DNA of 64,000 nucleotides, from assembly GCA_020636275.1 (NCBI GenBank), contig JACJYD010000004.1, positions 255,987-319,986 on the forward strand, written 5' to 3'. The translations under genes were made by a program, and so were the position numbers. This stretch comes from Lewinellaceae bacterium. Lineage in GTDB: Bacteria > Bacteroidota > Bacteroidia > Chitinophagales > Saprospiraceae. Under the pieces are notes generated by a model. It had not been told where the DNA came from. It did no database searches and worked only from the letters and a program-made list of their open reading frames with translations. Each line of letters starts with the position of its first letter. Positions within the stretch are counted from its first letter, which is position 1. Of the stretch, positions 23,967 through 32,770 are shown piece by piece.

Positions 23967-26147
23967 ATGAAAAAAACCGCTACTCCCATCCCTTCCCGCA
24001 TTTTTATCCCCTCGGCCGGTTTACTGATCCTATTCCTGTTTGGAGTGTCTTTCGACCTCGGCGCTCAATGCAGCAGCATCGACCAGGTCAGCTTTTCGCC
24101 GGCCGATACGGTCCATTGCGGCCTGCCCCTGAGCATCGATTTTCAATCGGCTATTGTGGTCGATTCGACGCCGGTGTTCCTGAGTTCAGAAATGTCTTCT
24201 CCGAATTTCAAGTCGAACTTCTCCTTCAGTTTTCCGACGGCGAATACGGGTTGTTACTACTACCTGGAAATTGAAGGGTATTTCACCCTCTGGTCCAACA
24301 CCGACGATTACTACGACGCCTTCGGCTTGTTCGACATCAGCACGGAGCAGCTGATCACGCCGGGCCTCACCAATGCGCTGAGCATTACCCCTCCGCTTTT
24401 TGTTTCGCCCGGCACTTTTTCAACCGCCCACGTGTACCGGTATTACTACCCGGGCAACGGCGCTACCATCCACGTAAATTTCAACGACAACCTGCTTCCC
24501 GACAATTCGGGGTCCATGACCTTCTCCTGGCATGTCGTGCCCTGTTTCTCTATTCTCTGGGACCTCGGGGATGGCGTCATATCCGCTGAACCGGATGTCT
24601 CCCACACCTACACGACCCCCGGCGCCTACCCGGTAACCCTGACAGTGACCGATGAACTCAACGGGTGCAGCGAAGCCTTCAACGGGCAGGTCGAGGTTCT
24701 TCCCCAGGTAGCAACAAGTCTCACGGCCACTCTTTGCGCGGGCGAGAGCTATACCTTGGGAAGCAACGTGCTCGCGGAAACGGGAACCTATACGGAGGTC
24801 TTCACTTCCTACCAGGGTTGCGACAGCTCGGTCACCTTGAACCTCCTGGTGCTGGATCCGGTGGCTTCGATCCTTTCTCCGCCTGCGATCGACTGCAATA
24901 ATCCGACCGTGCTCCTGAATGGCAGCCTTTCATCGGGCGGGACGGGCGTCAGTTACCAATGGACCGGCCCGGGTGCGGGTTGCATCGTCGGAAATTCCAC
25001 CCAATCCACGACCACCGCCGGCTGCCCGGGAACCTATACTCTACAGGTAACAACTACTGCGGCCGACGGGACCCAGTGCTCGGCGACATCCCAGGTGCTG
25101 GTTCAGGAAGACCTGGAAACGCCCACCATCGACCTGGACGCAACCGCCGACTTCCCCTGCCAGGCCTCGGAAATGGAGCTAACGGCAGTTGTAACCAGCG
25201 CCAACCCGAACCTCTCTTACAACTGGCAATCCGCTACGGGAGGCATTCTTTCGGGTGCCAACACCCCAACCGTTACGATCGGTGGCCCCGGCGTTTACCA
25301 GTTGGAGGTGGTCAACCTCGACAACGGTTGTTCCGCTATTGGGGAGGTCGCGGTGGCAGGCGCACCAGCCATGGATCTCAGCTGGGAAGCGGTTTCTCCA
25401 AGCTGCCTGAACCCGGCCGGAACGATCGCGATCAGCGTGGAATCCGGAGGGAAGGCCCCCTTCCTTTTTTCCATTGACGGCGGGAACCAGTTCCAGCAGA
25501 TATCCACCTTTTCCGGATTGGGGGCGGGCTCTTACGCGATCGTCGTACAGGACGCCTCCGGATGCGAAACGGAAGGCGAACCGGTCATCCTGGAGGCTGC
25601 GACACCCGTTTATGTGCAAGCCATACCGGAGGCCACCATCTTTGCCGGCGGATCGTTCCCCTTGCAGGCCTGGGTCAATCTGCCCGATGGCCAGATCGAT
25701 TCGATCCAGTGGACCCCTTCCGAGTCGCTGAGTTGTGCCCACTGCCTGGAACCCGTCGCCTCACCCGTTTTAACCACCGACTATCTGGTGGAAGTTTGGG
25801 ATGTAAACGGATGTTACGCCACGGCTACTGCGCGGGTGTATGTAGCGAGGGCCGGCGTATATGCACCCAACATTTTCTCTCCAAACGGAGACGGCATCAA
25901 CGACACCTTCATGCTCTTCTGCAAGCCCGGAACCGTGACTTCGGTCCGGGTCTTCCAGGTCCATAACAAATGGGGGCAACCCGTATTCACCCAACGAAAC
26001 TTCCTCCCCAACGATCCAAAATTCGGCTGGGACGGCAATGCCAGCAATAAGAAAATAGCTTCGGGCGCCTATGCCTGGTATGCCGAGGTAGAATTCCCCG
26101 ATGGATCGGTGGAGGTAATAAAGGGAGGGGTGGCGTTGGTGAGGTAG
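23967..26147 (+). CDS. PKD-domain T9SS type B cargo protein
   Basis: This secreted protein has about 726 aa. It has a signal peptide (GLLILFLFGVSFDLGAQ), a beta-sandwich N-terminal domain, and a PKD domain at ~190-240 (LWDLGDGVISAEPDVSHTYTTPGAYPVTLTVTD). Several Cys-paired Ig-like repeats follow (LCAGESYTLGSN, YQWTGPGAGC, LSYNWQSATGG), including an SprB-type repeat (GKAPFLFSIDGGNQFQ). It ends in a CHU_C gliding-type C-terminal domain (VYAPNIFSPNGDGINDTF .. FGWDGNASNKKIASGAYAWY). It is exported by T9SS type B and probably acts as a surface adhesin. Confidence 0.88.
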   Translation: MKKTATPIPSRIFIPSAGLLILFLFGVSFDLGAQCSSIDQVSFSPADTVHCGLPLSIDFQSAIVVDSTPVFLSSEMSSPNFKSNFSFSFPTANTGCYYYLEIEGYFTLWSNTDDYYDAFGLFDISTEQLITPGLTNALSITPPLFVSPGTFSTAHVYRYYYPGNGATIHVNFNDNLLPDNSGSMTFSWHVVPCFSILWDLGDGVISAEPDVSHTYTTPGAYPVTLTVTDELNGCSEAFNGQVEVLPQVATSLTATLCAGESYTLGSNVLAETGTYTEVFTSYQGCDSSVTLNLLVLDPVASILSPPAIDCNNPTVLLNGSLSSGGTGVSYQWTGPGAGCIVGNSTQSTTTAGCPGTYTLQVTTTAADGTQCSATSQVLVQEDLETPTIDLDATADFPCQASEMELTAVVTSANPNLSYNWQSATGGILSGANTPTVTIGGPGVYQLEVVNLDNGCSAIGEVAVAGAPAMDLSWEAVSPSCLNPAGTIAISVESGGKAPFLFSIDGGNQFQQISTFSGLGAGSYAIVVQDASGCETEGEPVILEAATPVYVQAIPEATIFAGGSFPLQAWVNLPDGQIDSIQWTPSESLSCAHCLEPVASPVLTTDYLVEVWDVNGCYATATARVYVARAGVYAPNIFSPNGDGINDTFMLFCKPGTVTSVRVFQVHNKWGQPVFTQRNFLPNDPKFGWDGNASNKKIASGAYAWYAEVEFPDGSVEVIKGGVALVR

Positions 26148-26219
26148 GGCGGACGTAAGACCAGGATGAAATGTTGATTTGAAATTATCCAAGGCACATT
26201 TTTCACAATTCCGATTTAC

Positions 26220-26514
26220 ATACAAACAGGAGTCATGCGAATCACGGGCCAAATTTCCTCACACTCAGATCTTGATGAAGATTTCAGCATGATACCATTT
26301 GAGCCCAGCTAGGGGCTGCACGTTTGTAGAGAGGGGTGTCAACTCCGGTGCTGTAAGCCGATGGTGCCAAAATATTTTGGCACACCACTGGTGCGCTAAA
26401 TTTATTTGGCGCGGGTAAAGCCAGGCTTTGCGCACTAATCGCACAAATTTGATCTCCCCAAAAAGAAGATAGTACGAAAATTTAGCCCCTGATTTGCATG
26501 ACTCCTGTTTGTAT
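26220..26514. mobile_element. 295-bp MITE-like element with 25-bp terminal inverted repeats
   Basis: The left end ATACAAACAGGAGTCATGCG.. (26220-26244) and the right end (26490-26514) are inverted copies with one mismatch in 25 bases. The interior has no convincing reading frame but contains several short palindromes (GCCAAAATATTTTGGC; GGCGCG/GCGC runs). No transposase is present, so it would be non-autonomous. A clear target-site duplication is not visible. It separates the T9SS cargo gene from the lipoprotein/CHAT pair. Confidence 0.65.
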
Positions 26515-26611
26515 TTATACCGCCTGGCAAGGAAATAAAACCCGAATGCGGAATTCCCAAAATTTTATTACCTTGAATGGCGGAAAATCGCAATCAAAAC
26601 CCCTAAATATT

Positions 26612-27145
26612 ATGAAAAACCTTCCTAAATTCCTCCTTGCTGCAATTTGCATAGCCTTTGCGATCGGCTGTACTTCCAACCCGAAAGAGCCGGAAAAAGA
26701 CGAAAAATTATCTCCTCAAGAAGTACCCCCTTTGGATGATGTGCTGAAGGTCAGGGCAGCGCAGGTAGAGCCGGATATATCCGGGGGGGAGGGTGTATTT
26801 TGTCTTCTTCCCGGAGATACTTCCCATTGTGTGGTCATAACCGAGAATGATCTCGACATGTATGACATTTGTTATCAGGTGATCTGCAATCCGAATGTTG
26901 CAGATTCGGTCACCCTTCAAAGGACCAACATTACGATTTACAATCAGGGGTCGGTTATCCTGAATAGCTGCACATTGGGAGTCGACACGGTCGTCCTCTA
27001 TGCCGGAGGTGATACGACGCTGAGTTATACTTACTGTTCGAGAAAAAACATAAATTTCCAACCGGGCGATTCGATCGTTTTTGATCTGTTCAGGACAGAC
27101 CAGGGACAATCCAGGACCGTGTTGAAAGTTTGTCCTCCTCACTAA
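26612..27145 (+). CDS. lipoprotein of unknown function
   Basis: This is a 177-aa protein with signal peptide and lipobox (AAICIAFAIGCTSN), followed by a charged spacer (PKEPEKDEKLSPQE). The mature domain is beta-rich and has six cysteines (FCLLPG..SHC, DICYQVICNP, NSCTLG, YTYCSRK, KVCPP), suggesting disulfide bonds outside the inner membrane. I do not recognise the family. It ends 17 bases before the secreted TPR-CHAT gene, so the two are probably co-transcribed. It might anchor or regulate that protease-like partner; this is inferred from position only. An upstream in-frame start would lie in the right end of the MITE-like element. Confidence 0.65.
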   Translation: MKNLPKFLLAAICIAFAIGCTSNPKEPEKDEKLSPQEVPPLDDVLKVRAAQVEPDISGGEGVFCLLPGDTSHCVVITENDLDMYDICYQVICNPNVADSVTLQRTNITIYNQGSVILNSCTLGVDTVVLYAGGDTTLSYTYCSRKNINFQPGDSIVFDLFRTDQGQSRTVLKVCPPH

Positions 27146-27162
27146 CAGGCCATTCCTTCCTC

Positions 27163-30150
27163 ATGAAGAGCTGGCTTTTTCTTGCCCTATGGGCAGCGCC
27201 TGTTTTGGCCGCTGCGCAAACAGATACTCCTGAATCCGTTGTTCAGGCGGTGGACAGCCTGATCCAGGCCTCGAAAGCCCTGACATCCGGAAAGGACTTC
27301 GACGGGGCCCTGGAGATCAATGAGACTGCCGAGCGGCTGGCCCTGGATCAGTTGGGCAGGTGGTCGGATCCATACGGCTATGCCTGTTTCAACCACGGCC
27401 GGATATTGCACTTTAAAGGAGATTATCCGGAAGCTGAAAAATGGTATCTGGAAGGGCTGGACATCTATAAAAATCTGGAAGGCCCCCCGCTGCCCGGCCA
27501 CGGAAAGTGTTTGAACAACCTAGCCCTGCTTTACAGAAGAACCTTTCAATACGAAAAAGCCGAGTCCCTCTATCAGGAGGTGCTTGCCCTGGCCGGAAAG
27601 ATCCGGGACCAAACTTCCGAGGATTTCGCCTCCTGCCAACACAGTATGGCCATCCTGTTTTCGGACATGGGACGATGGAACCAGGCCGAGGCCCTTTACC
27701 GTGGCGCTTTATCACAATATGAAAAGGTTTTTGGAAAAGAGGACCCCAAATACATCCGGTGTCAGAATGGCCTGGCGGTTTTATATATGGACATGGGAGC
27801 GAATGAACGGGCCGAACAACTCTATGAAGAGATCATCCAAATACAGGAAAGCGTAATCGGAAAGGATCATTACGAGTATGCACTCAGTCTCCACAATTTG
27901 GCAGGATTGTATTTCCAAATGGGCTTATACCAAAAAGCGGAGCCCCTTTACCTTTCTGCGAAAGAGATCTGGGAAAAGACCCTGGGAAAAGAAGATCCTT
28001 ACTACGCGATGTGCCTGGATAACCTCGCTTCTCTTTACCTGCAAATGAGCTCCTTTGCCAAAGCCGAATCGTTGTACCGCGAATCGCTTGAAATCACTAA
28101 AAACACCTCGGGGACCGACCGGCCGGAATTTGCGTGGAACCTGGTTCACCTGGGTATTTTATACAAACGGCAAGGACTTTTCGAAGAAGCGGAACCGTAT
28201 TTTCTTCAGGCGAAAACCATTTACGCGCAACTGCTGGGAACAAACCACCCCGATTACGCCATGTGCCTCAACAACCTGGGCGATCTTTATCTGGAATGGG
28301 GCCGGTATGACCAGGCAGAGGCCTCCCTCCTCGAAGGGTCCGGGATCGTAAAAAACGCCTTTGGTCCAAGACATCCCGACTACCTGACCGGCCTTCAAAG
28401 TTTTTCCAGGCTTTATGCCGCCATGGGCAACCAGGAGAAAGCGGCGGACTATTTTGTGCAGGCGGCGGATCTACAACGGTCCTTTCTATCCAGAGCCGTT
28501 CGCCATCTTTCGGAAAAGGAACTCGACCAATATCAGGACAAATTTGAGGAATCGCAGGCAAGACTGCTTTCCTTTGCATTTCTCACTCAGCCCACTCCCC
28601 TCCCCTTGCTCGAAGCCTGTTACGAAAATGCCCTTTTTCTCAAAGGATTTCTTCTCCATTCCTCCAGTCAGATCAGGACACTGGCCTTATCGAATGAATC
28701 CTCGGCAGAAAAATATTATTTGCTGCGGTCCTACGAAGAAATGTTAGCGGCAGAATACGCCAAACCCTCCACCGAACGCACGGGGGAAGACCAATTGGAA
28801 GAAAAGGTGAATGCCCTGGAAAAAGACCTCGCCAGCACGGTCGCCGGATTCGGCGACGCACTTCAACAGGTGCACTGGCAGGAAGTTCAGCGCGCATTGC
28901 GGCCCGGCGAGGCGGCAATCGAATTTGTCCACTTCCGGTATTTTACCACGGCTGCAACCGACAGCCTGCTCTATGCAGCCCTGCTTTTGAAGCCGGAGGC
29001 GACATCGCCGCAATGGATCTCCCTTTTCGAAGAAAAAGACCTCGAAAAATTGTTGCTCCCCTCCGACGAACGGAGGGCCGATTATGTCAACCACCTTTAC
29101 ACGCTGCCCGACCGGGGTTTGCAGCCGGTTGCCGACCCGATGCCCACCCTATACCAGTTAATCTGGCAACCGATCGAGAAGGAGCTTAAAGGGGTAGCGA
29201 CCATCTACTTCTCCCCCACCGGCTTATTGCACCGACTCGACCTGGGCGCCATTCCCGTCCCACACCCGGGGAATGCCCCCTGGACAGAAGATCAAACCCT
29301 GGCCAGCCAATACCGGCTCATCCAATTGGGCAGTACCCGCCAACTGGTTATCCCTTCCGCCTGGAAACCCGCCGGCCAGGATGCCCTGCTGTTTGGGGGC
29401 GTGCAGTACGACGTGGATACCACGAATCAAAAAACAGAGGAAATCCCCCTTGCTTCCAGAAGCAATAGAGGCGGCGTGACCCGCTGGAACTACCTTCGCT
29501 GGACAGATAAGGAAGTCGCTTCGCTCGCGCCCATTCTGGAATCCAAAAACATTCATACCACTACCCTCCGGGCAAGCGAGGCCTCGGAGCGCGCCTTTAA
29601 AACGATTGGAAAAGGGCAGCCCTCCCCCCGTATCCTCCACCTGGCCACTCACGGCTTTTTCTTCCCCGAGCCCGACGTCCTTTCAGAAGAAGGCGGATCC
29701 GAAGGGGAGTCGACCTTCAAGCGATCCGAACACCCCATGATCCGCTCGGGTCTCATCCTGGCCGGCGGCAACTACGCCTGGACGACGGGCCTACCGCTTC
29801 GGCCCGGAATGGAAGACGGCATCCTCACCGCCTACGAGATCAGTCAGATGGACCTGTCGCATACCGAGTTGGTCGTCCTGTCCGCCTGTGAAACGGGGCT
29901 GGGAGCGATCAAAGGGAACGAAGGAGTGTATGGCCTTCAACGCGCTTTCAAGATAGCCGGGGCAAAGTACCTCATCATGAGCCTTTGGCAGGTGCCCGAT
30001 CAGGAGACCCAGGTCTTCATGACCACTTTTTACCAAAACTGGCTGGAGGAAGAGCTGGATATCCCTGCGGCATTTCGGGCTACGCAGCTCCAGATGCGGG
30101 AGCGGTTTTTGAATCCCTATGCGTGGGCCGGGTTTGTGTTGGTGGAATAA
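27163..30150 (+). CDS. secreted TPR-CHAT (caspase-like) protein
   Basis: This is a protein of ~995 aa. It starts with a signal peptide (MKSWLFLALWAAPVLAAAQ), then about eight tetratricopeptide repeats of the 42-residue kinesin-light-chain type (YEKAESLYQEVLALAGK, AEQLYEEIIQIQESV, YALSLHNLAGLYFQMG). A helical linker leads to a C-terminal CHAT domain with catalytic His in LHLATHGFF (near 830) and Cys in VVLSACETGLG (near 909). CHAT domains are caspase/separase-like proteases; TPR-CHAT proteins in the cytoplasm include the TPR-CHAT effector of type III-E systems. Here the signal peptide points to a periplasmic or extracellular role. It follows a lipoprotein gene by 17 bases. Confidence 0.88.
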   Translation: MKSWLFLALWAAPVLAAAQTDTPESVVQAVDSLIQASKALTSGKDFDGALEINETAERLALDQLGRWSDPYGYACFNHGRILHFKGDYPEAEKWYLEGLDIYKNLEGPPLPGHGKCLNNLALLYRRTFQYEKAESLYQEVLALAGKIRDQTSEDFASCQHSMAILFSDMGRWNQAEALYRGALSQYEKVFGKEDPKYIRCQNGLAVLYMDMGANERAEQLYEEIIQIQESVIGKDHYEYALSLHNLAGLYFQMGLYQKAEPLYLSAKEIWEKTLGKEDPYYAMCLDNLASLYLQMSSFAKAESLYRESLEITKNTSGTDRPEFAWNLVHLGILYKRQGLFEEAEPYFLQAKTIYAQLLGTNHPDYAMCLNNLGDLYLEWGRYDQAEASLLEGSGIVKNAFGPRHPDYLTGLQSFSRLYAAMGNQEKAADYFVQAADLQRSFLSRAVRHLSEKELDQYQDKFEESQARLLSFAFLTQPTPLPLLEACYENALFLKGFLLHSSSQIRTLALSNESSAEKYYLLRSYEEMLAAEYAKPSTERTGEDQLEEKVNALEKDLASTVAGFGDALQQVHWQEVQRALRPGEAAIEFVHFRYFTTAATDSLLYAALLLKPEATSPQWISLFEEKDLEKLLLPSDERRADYVNHLYTLPDRGLQPVADPMPTLYQLIWQPIEKELKGVATIYFSPTGLLHRLDLGAIPVPHPGNAPWTEDQTLASQYRLIQLGSTRQLVIPSAWKPAGQDALLFGGVQYDVDTTNQKTEEIPLASRSNRGGVTRWNYLRWTDKEVASLAPILESKNIHTTTLRASEASERAFKTIGKGQPSPRILHLATHGFFFPEPDVLSEEGGSEGESTFKRSEHPMIRSGLILAGGNYAWTTGLPLRPGMEDGILTAYEISQMDLSHTELVVLSACETGLGAIKGNEGVYGLQRAFKIAGAKYLIMSLWQVPDQETQVFMTTFYQNWLEEELDIPAAFRATQLQMRERFLNPYAWAGFVLVE

Positions 30151-30275
30151 TGCCAGGTAGGGATCTTCTTTGGGGCCCCTTCGATTTGTGCAGCCGGAAA
30201 AAAAGCTCCCGTTCAGGGTCGCCCCAAATTTGCAGGAGCCGGGTGGAAGGGCTGGGTATTTTTTCTCCGGTTTGC

Positions 30276-30283
30276 TACCTTTG
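30276..30283 (+). promoter_or_regulatory. Bacteroidota-type -7 element TACCTTTG
   Basis: TACCTTTG matches the TAnnTTTG -7 consensus and lies only 4 bases before the ATG of the aminotransferase. A matching -33 TTTG is not clear (TGGG at about the right distance). If it is real, the transcript would start at or next to the ATG and be almost leaderless. Confidence 0.35.
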
Positions 30284-30287
30284 GAGC

Positions 30288-31481
30288 ATGCTTGATCTAC
30301 CATTCGTTCGATCTCATTTTCCGGCTTTACAAAGCGGCTTTGTCTTTATGGACAACGCCGGCGGCTCCCAGGTCCCTCGCCAGGTAGTGGAGCGCATCGG
30401 AGAATACCTTACGGCTTACAATGTGCAATTGGGAGCTTCCTACGAGGTGTCGGCTTCGGCCGGACAAAAACTGCAGGAAGTAACCCACAGGATGGCCCGG
30501 TTTATCCACGCCTCCAGGATGGAAGAAGTGGTGGTGGGCCCCTCCACGACCCTGCTGCTCCGCATCCTGAGTATCTGCCTCAGCCGGCAATGGCGAGCGG
30601 GCGACGAGGTCATCGTGACGAATTCCGACCACGAAGCCAACGTGTCCTGCTGGATGGACCTGCGGGAGAAGGGGATCGTCGTCAAGATCTGGAAACTGAA
30701 CCCGGACACCCTAGAATTCGACCTGGACGACCTACGTGGGCTGTTGACCGAACGCACCCGGCTGGTGGCCATGGTACATGCTTCCAACATCCTGGGCACG
30801 ATCAACCCCGTTCGGGAGGTGGCCGAAGTGGTCCACGCCGCAGGAGCGCTCCTCTGTGTCGACGGCGTGGCCTATGCGCCCCACCGGCCTGTCGACGTGC
30901 AGGCATTCGGGGCCGATTTTTACGTGTTCAGCACCTACAAAGTATACGGTCCGCACCTGTCGATCCTCTACGGCCGCTACGAGCTGCTCCGCGAGCTGGA
31001 CGGCATCAACCATTACTTCATCGGAAAAGAGCAGGTGCCCTACAAGCTGCAACCCGGCAACTTCAACTTCGAGCTCACCTACGGCCTGCAGGGCGTCCTC
31101 GACTATTTCGAAGCGTTGCAGGCGCACCATGCAGGCCCCGTATTCGAACTCATCGCCGCCCACGAGGAATCCCTGGCCGAGACCCTGCTGGCCTACCTCC
31201 GCACCGTGCCGGAGATCCGGATCATCGGCAGGAAAGACAGTCACCGCGACCGGCGGGTGCCGACCATCTCTTTTGTGCACGACCGCTACCGGAGTTCGGA
31301 TATCGCGACCCACGTCGATCCCCACCGCATCGGGATCCGTTTCGGCGATTTCTACGCCAAAAAGCTGATCCAGGACCATGGGCTGGAAGCAAAAGACGGC
31401 GTGGTAAGGGTTAGTCTGGTGCATTATAATACTTTGCAGGAGGTGGAAGCGTTGATCGGGGTGTTTCGGGGGATGTTCTGA
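30288..31481 (+). CDS. class V aminotransferase, cysteine desulfurase-like (VC1184 type)
   Basis: This is a 397-aa PLP enzyme of the NifS/SufS superfamily. N-terminal VFMDNAGGSQVPRQVVERI, then GPSTTLLLRILS, TNSDHEANVSCWMDL, VAMVHASNILGTINPV and the PLP-binding Lys in FSTYKVYGPHLSILYG (K218) give the order of the TIGR01976 subgroup. The Cys used by true desulfurases is not evident, so the substrate is uncertain. It is probably cytoplasmic and stands alone on this strand. ATG 30288 was chosen because the family begins with a short LPFVRSHFPAL segment. Confidence 0.85.
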   Translation: MLDLPFVRSHFPALQSGFVFMDNAGGSQVPRQVVERIGEYLTAYNVQLGASYEVSASAGQKLQEVTHRMARFIHASRMEEVVVGPSTTLLLRILSICLSRQWRAGDEVIVTNSDHEANVSCWMDLREKGIVVKIWKLNPDTLEFDLDDLRGLLTERTRLVAMVHASNILGTINPVREVAEVVHAAGALLCVDGVAYAPHRPVDVQAFGADFYVFSTYKVYGPHLSILYGRYELLRELDGINHYFIGKEQVPYKLQPGNFNFELTYGLQGVLDYFEALQAHHAGPVFELIAAHEESLAETLLAYLRTVPEIRIIGRKDSHRDRRVPTISFVHDRYRSSDIATHVDPHRIGIRFGDFYAKKLIQDHGLEAKDGVVRVSLVHYNTLQEVEALIGVFRGMF

Positions 31482-31588
31482 TTGAATAGCCATGCGATCA
31501 ATCCATTTCTCCCCGGTTCTCCTTCCATAAAATTGAATGCGGCATCCACACACAAAAAGTTTTAATATTTAAAAATAAAAACATATTT

Positions 31589-32062
31589 TTGAATTTTAAA
31601 ACAAATGCCACCTGCAACGTGAAACAAATCCTATACGCCCTGTTCGGCTACCGGTTCATTTACATAGGCATGTCGACCCGGAACCCGGGCCGGTTAAAGA
31701 TCGGCATTGCCCGGAATGTCAAATTGAGATGGAAGGCGATCGATCAAAGCATGAAAGGGAAACAATTCCCCATTTTCTGTTTGCCCTGCTTTCATGCGAT
31801 TTGGTTTGAGGGCCACCTGCACCGGGTCATGCGGCGATTCAACCGGCCGGTAAGGGGAGACGGAGGAAGTGAGTTCTTCACGTATTTGAACCCGTTCAGC
31901 TGGCCGGGATGGATCTATGTCTTTTGCGCCATTACCTGGGCGTTTCTCGCCAGCCATTTGCTCATTTATGCCCTCCTTTCCTGGGTGTGGTGCTGGTACC
32001 GGGGGATCGAATTTATGGCGTTTCAAAGGGATCTGTTGGAGGTGGTAGTGGGGTGGGTGTGA
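31589..32062 (+). CDS. GIY-YIG-like (MUG113/T5orf172-type) protein with C-terminal membrane segments
   Basis: This is a small protein of up to 157 aa. FIYIGMSTRNPGRLKIGIARNVKLRWKAID, followed by FEGHLHRVMRRFNRPVRGDGGSEFFTYLNP, fits the degenerate GIY-YIG nuclease family seen in MUG113 and T5orf172 domains: strand, 'KIG' loop, Arg helix, then 'E..LH..F' and 'G.EFF'. The last ~50 residues are strongly hydrophobic (WIYVFCAITWAFLASHLLIYALLSWVWCW), an unusual addition. The start is uncertain: TTG 31589 gives 157 aa and GTG 31619 is possible. It sits at the left edge of the anomalous island and may be a mobile-DNA-associated nuclease. Confidence 0.6.
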   Translation: MNFKTNATCNVKQILYALFGYRFIYIGMSTRNPGRLKIGIARNVKLRWKAIDQSMKGKQFPIFCLPCFHAIWFEGHLHRVMRRFNRPVRGDGGSEFFTYLNPFSWPGWIYVFCAITWAFLASHLLIYALLSWVWCWYRGIEFMAFQRDLLEVVVGWV

Positions 32063-32126
32063 AGAAATACACCTACCGATGGCCATTTCGAGCAATACAC
32101 CATTTCCATCGATAAATATCAGCTGA

Positions 32127-32520
32127 CGCAAAGGCTGGCTGTTGTATACGCCGCTTTTGGGGCTCGGATTGGCAGGAATTGCCTTGCTCTTCCGCCATGC
32201 GCGGGCCTGGTTTTGGTCGATCCTGGTTTTTACCGCGCTCCGCCTCTATTTTGTTTCCTGGTATACCTCGTCCTTCGGTTCAAGGGCTGTCGTTCAATCG
32301 TATGCGGTGCAGGCGTTACCCTTGGGGCTCATCCTGAAACAAGGGGTGGAAAAGAGCCCATTTTTCCGGGTCCCACTCCTGCTATTTGCGTTCGCCTGCG
32401 TGGCGCTCAACCAGTTTCAGGACCGGCAGTACCGACACCGCCCCTCCAGGCCGGAGACATCGTCAAGGTGTATATTTGAAACCCAGGGCCGGATACGGTC
32501 TACTACAGTAGCTTAGGAGT
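32127..32520 (+). pseudogene. 3' remnant of a membrane glycosyltransferase-like gene
   Basis: In-frame sequence GWLLYTPLLGLGLAGIALLF .. AWFWSILVFTALRLYFVSWY .. SFGSRAVVQSYAVQALPLGLIL .. LNQFQDRQYRHRPSRP closely follows the C-terminal helices of Bacteroidota GT39/PMT-like membrane proteins, which normally begin hundreds of residues earlier and continue 'NLFQTWQYRHG'. Here the frame is closed by a stop at 32124-32126 and reads into unrelated sequence after QYRH. It has no start, no catalytic half and a garbled end, so I read it as a truncated, frameshifted relic. It marks the left margin of the giant-protein operon. Confidence 0.65.
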
Positions 32521-32770
32521 TACTTTATTTGGGCAGTAGGCAAAGAAACATGTTTTTCTTCTTAAGATATACCCTTGAAATTCAATACAGTGGCCCTGGC
32601 TGTGAGAGCAGTTAGGGCTTACTTTTTGAAATCCCATGCAACGAATATTCCAAAAATTGCAACCAATCTACAAATGGGATGGTGCAAACGCTCTTACCTT
32701 TGAATGGCGGGGAGGAGCTTTTTTCCGGCGCAGTGGATCGATTTTTTGGCATCCTCAAATGAAAAAAAGT
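32521..32770. other. leader region of the giant-protein operon
   Basis: About 250 bases without a gene between the relic and the first operon gene. A TACCTTTG box (32695-32702) matches the Bacteroidota -7 consensus and would place a start ~60 bases before the first ATG, but no -33 element fits. An open frame from 32636 runs in phase into the first gene; I regard it as untranslated because MAKTVLVPMHL.. looks like the natural N-terminus. Confidence 0.4.

Noticed and set aside
32636..32770. 45-residue N-terminal extension of giant protein A
   Set aside because: The extension is poorly structured and lies over a promoter-like TACCTTTG box; the shorter start gives a natural beta-strand N-terminus similar to that of its neighbours.
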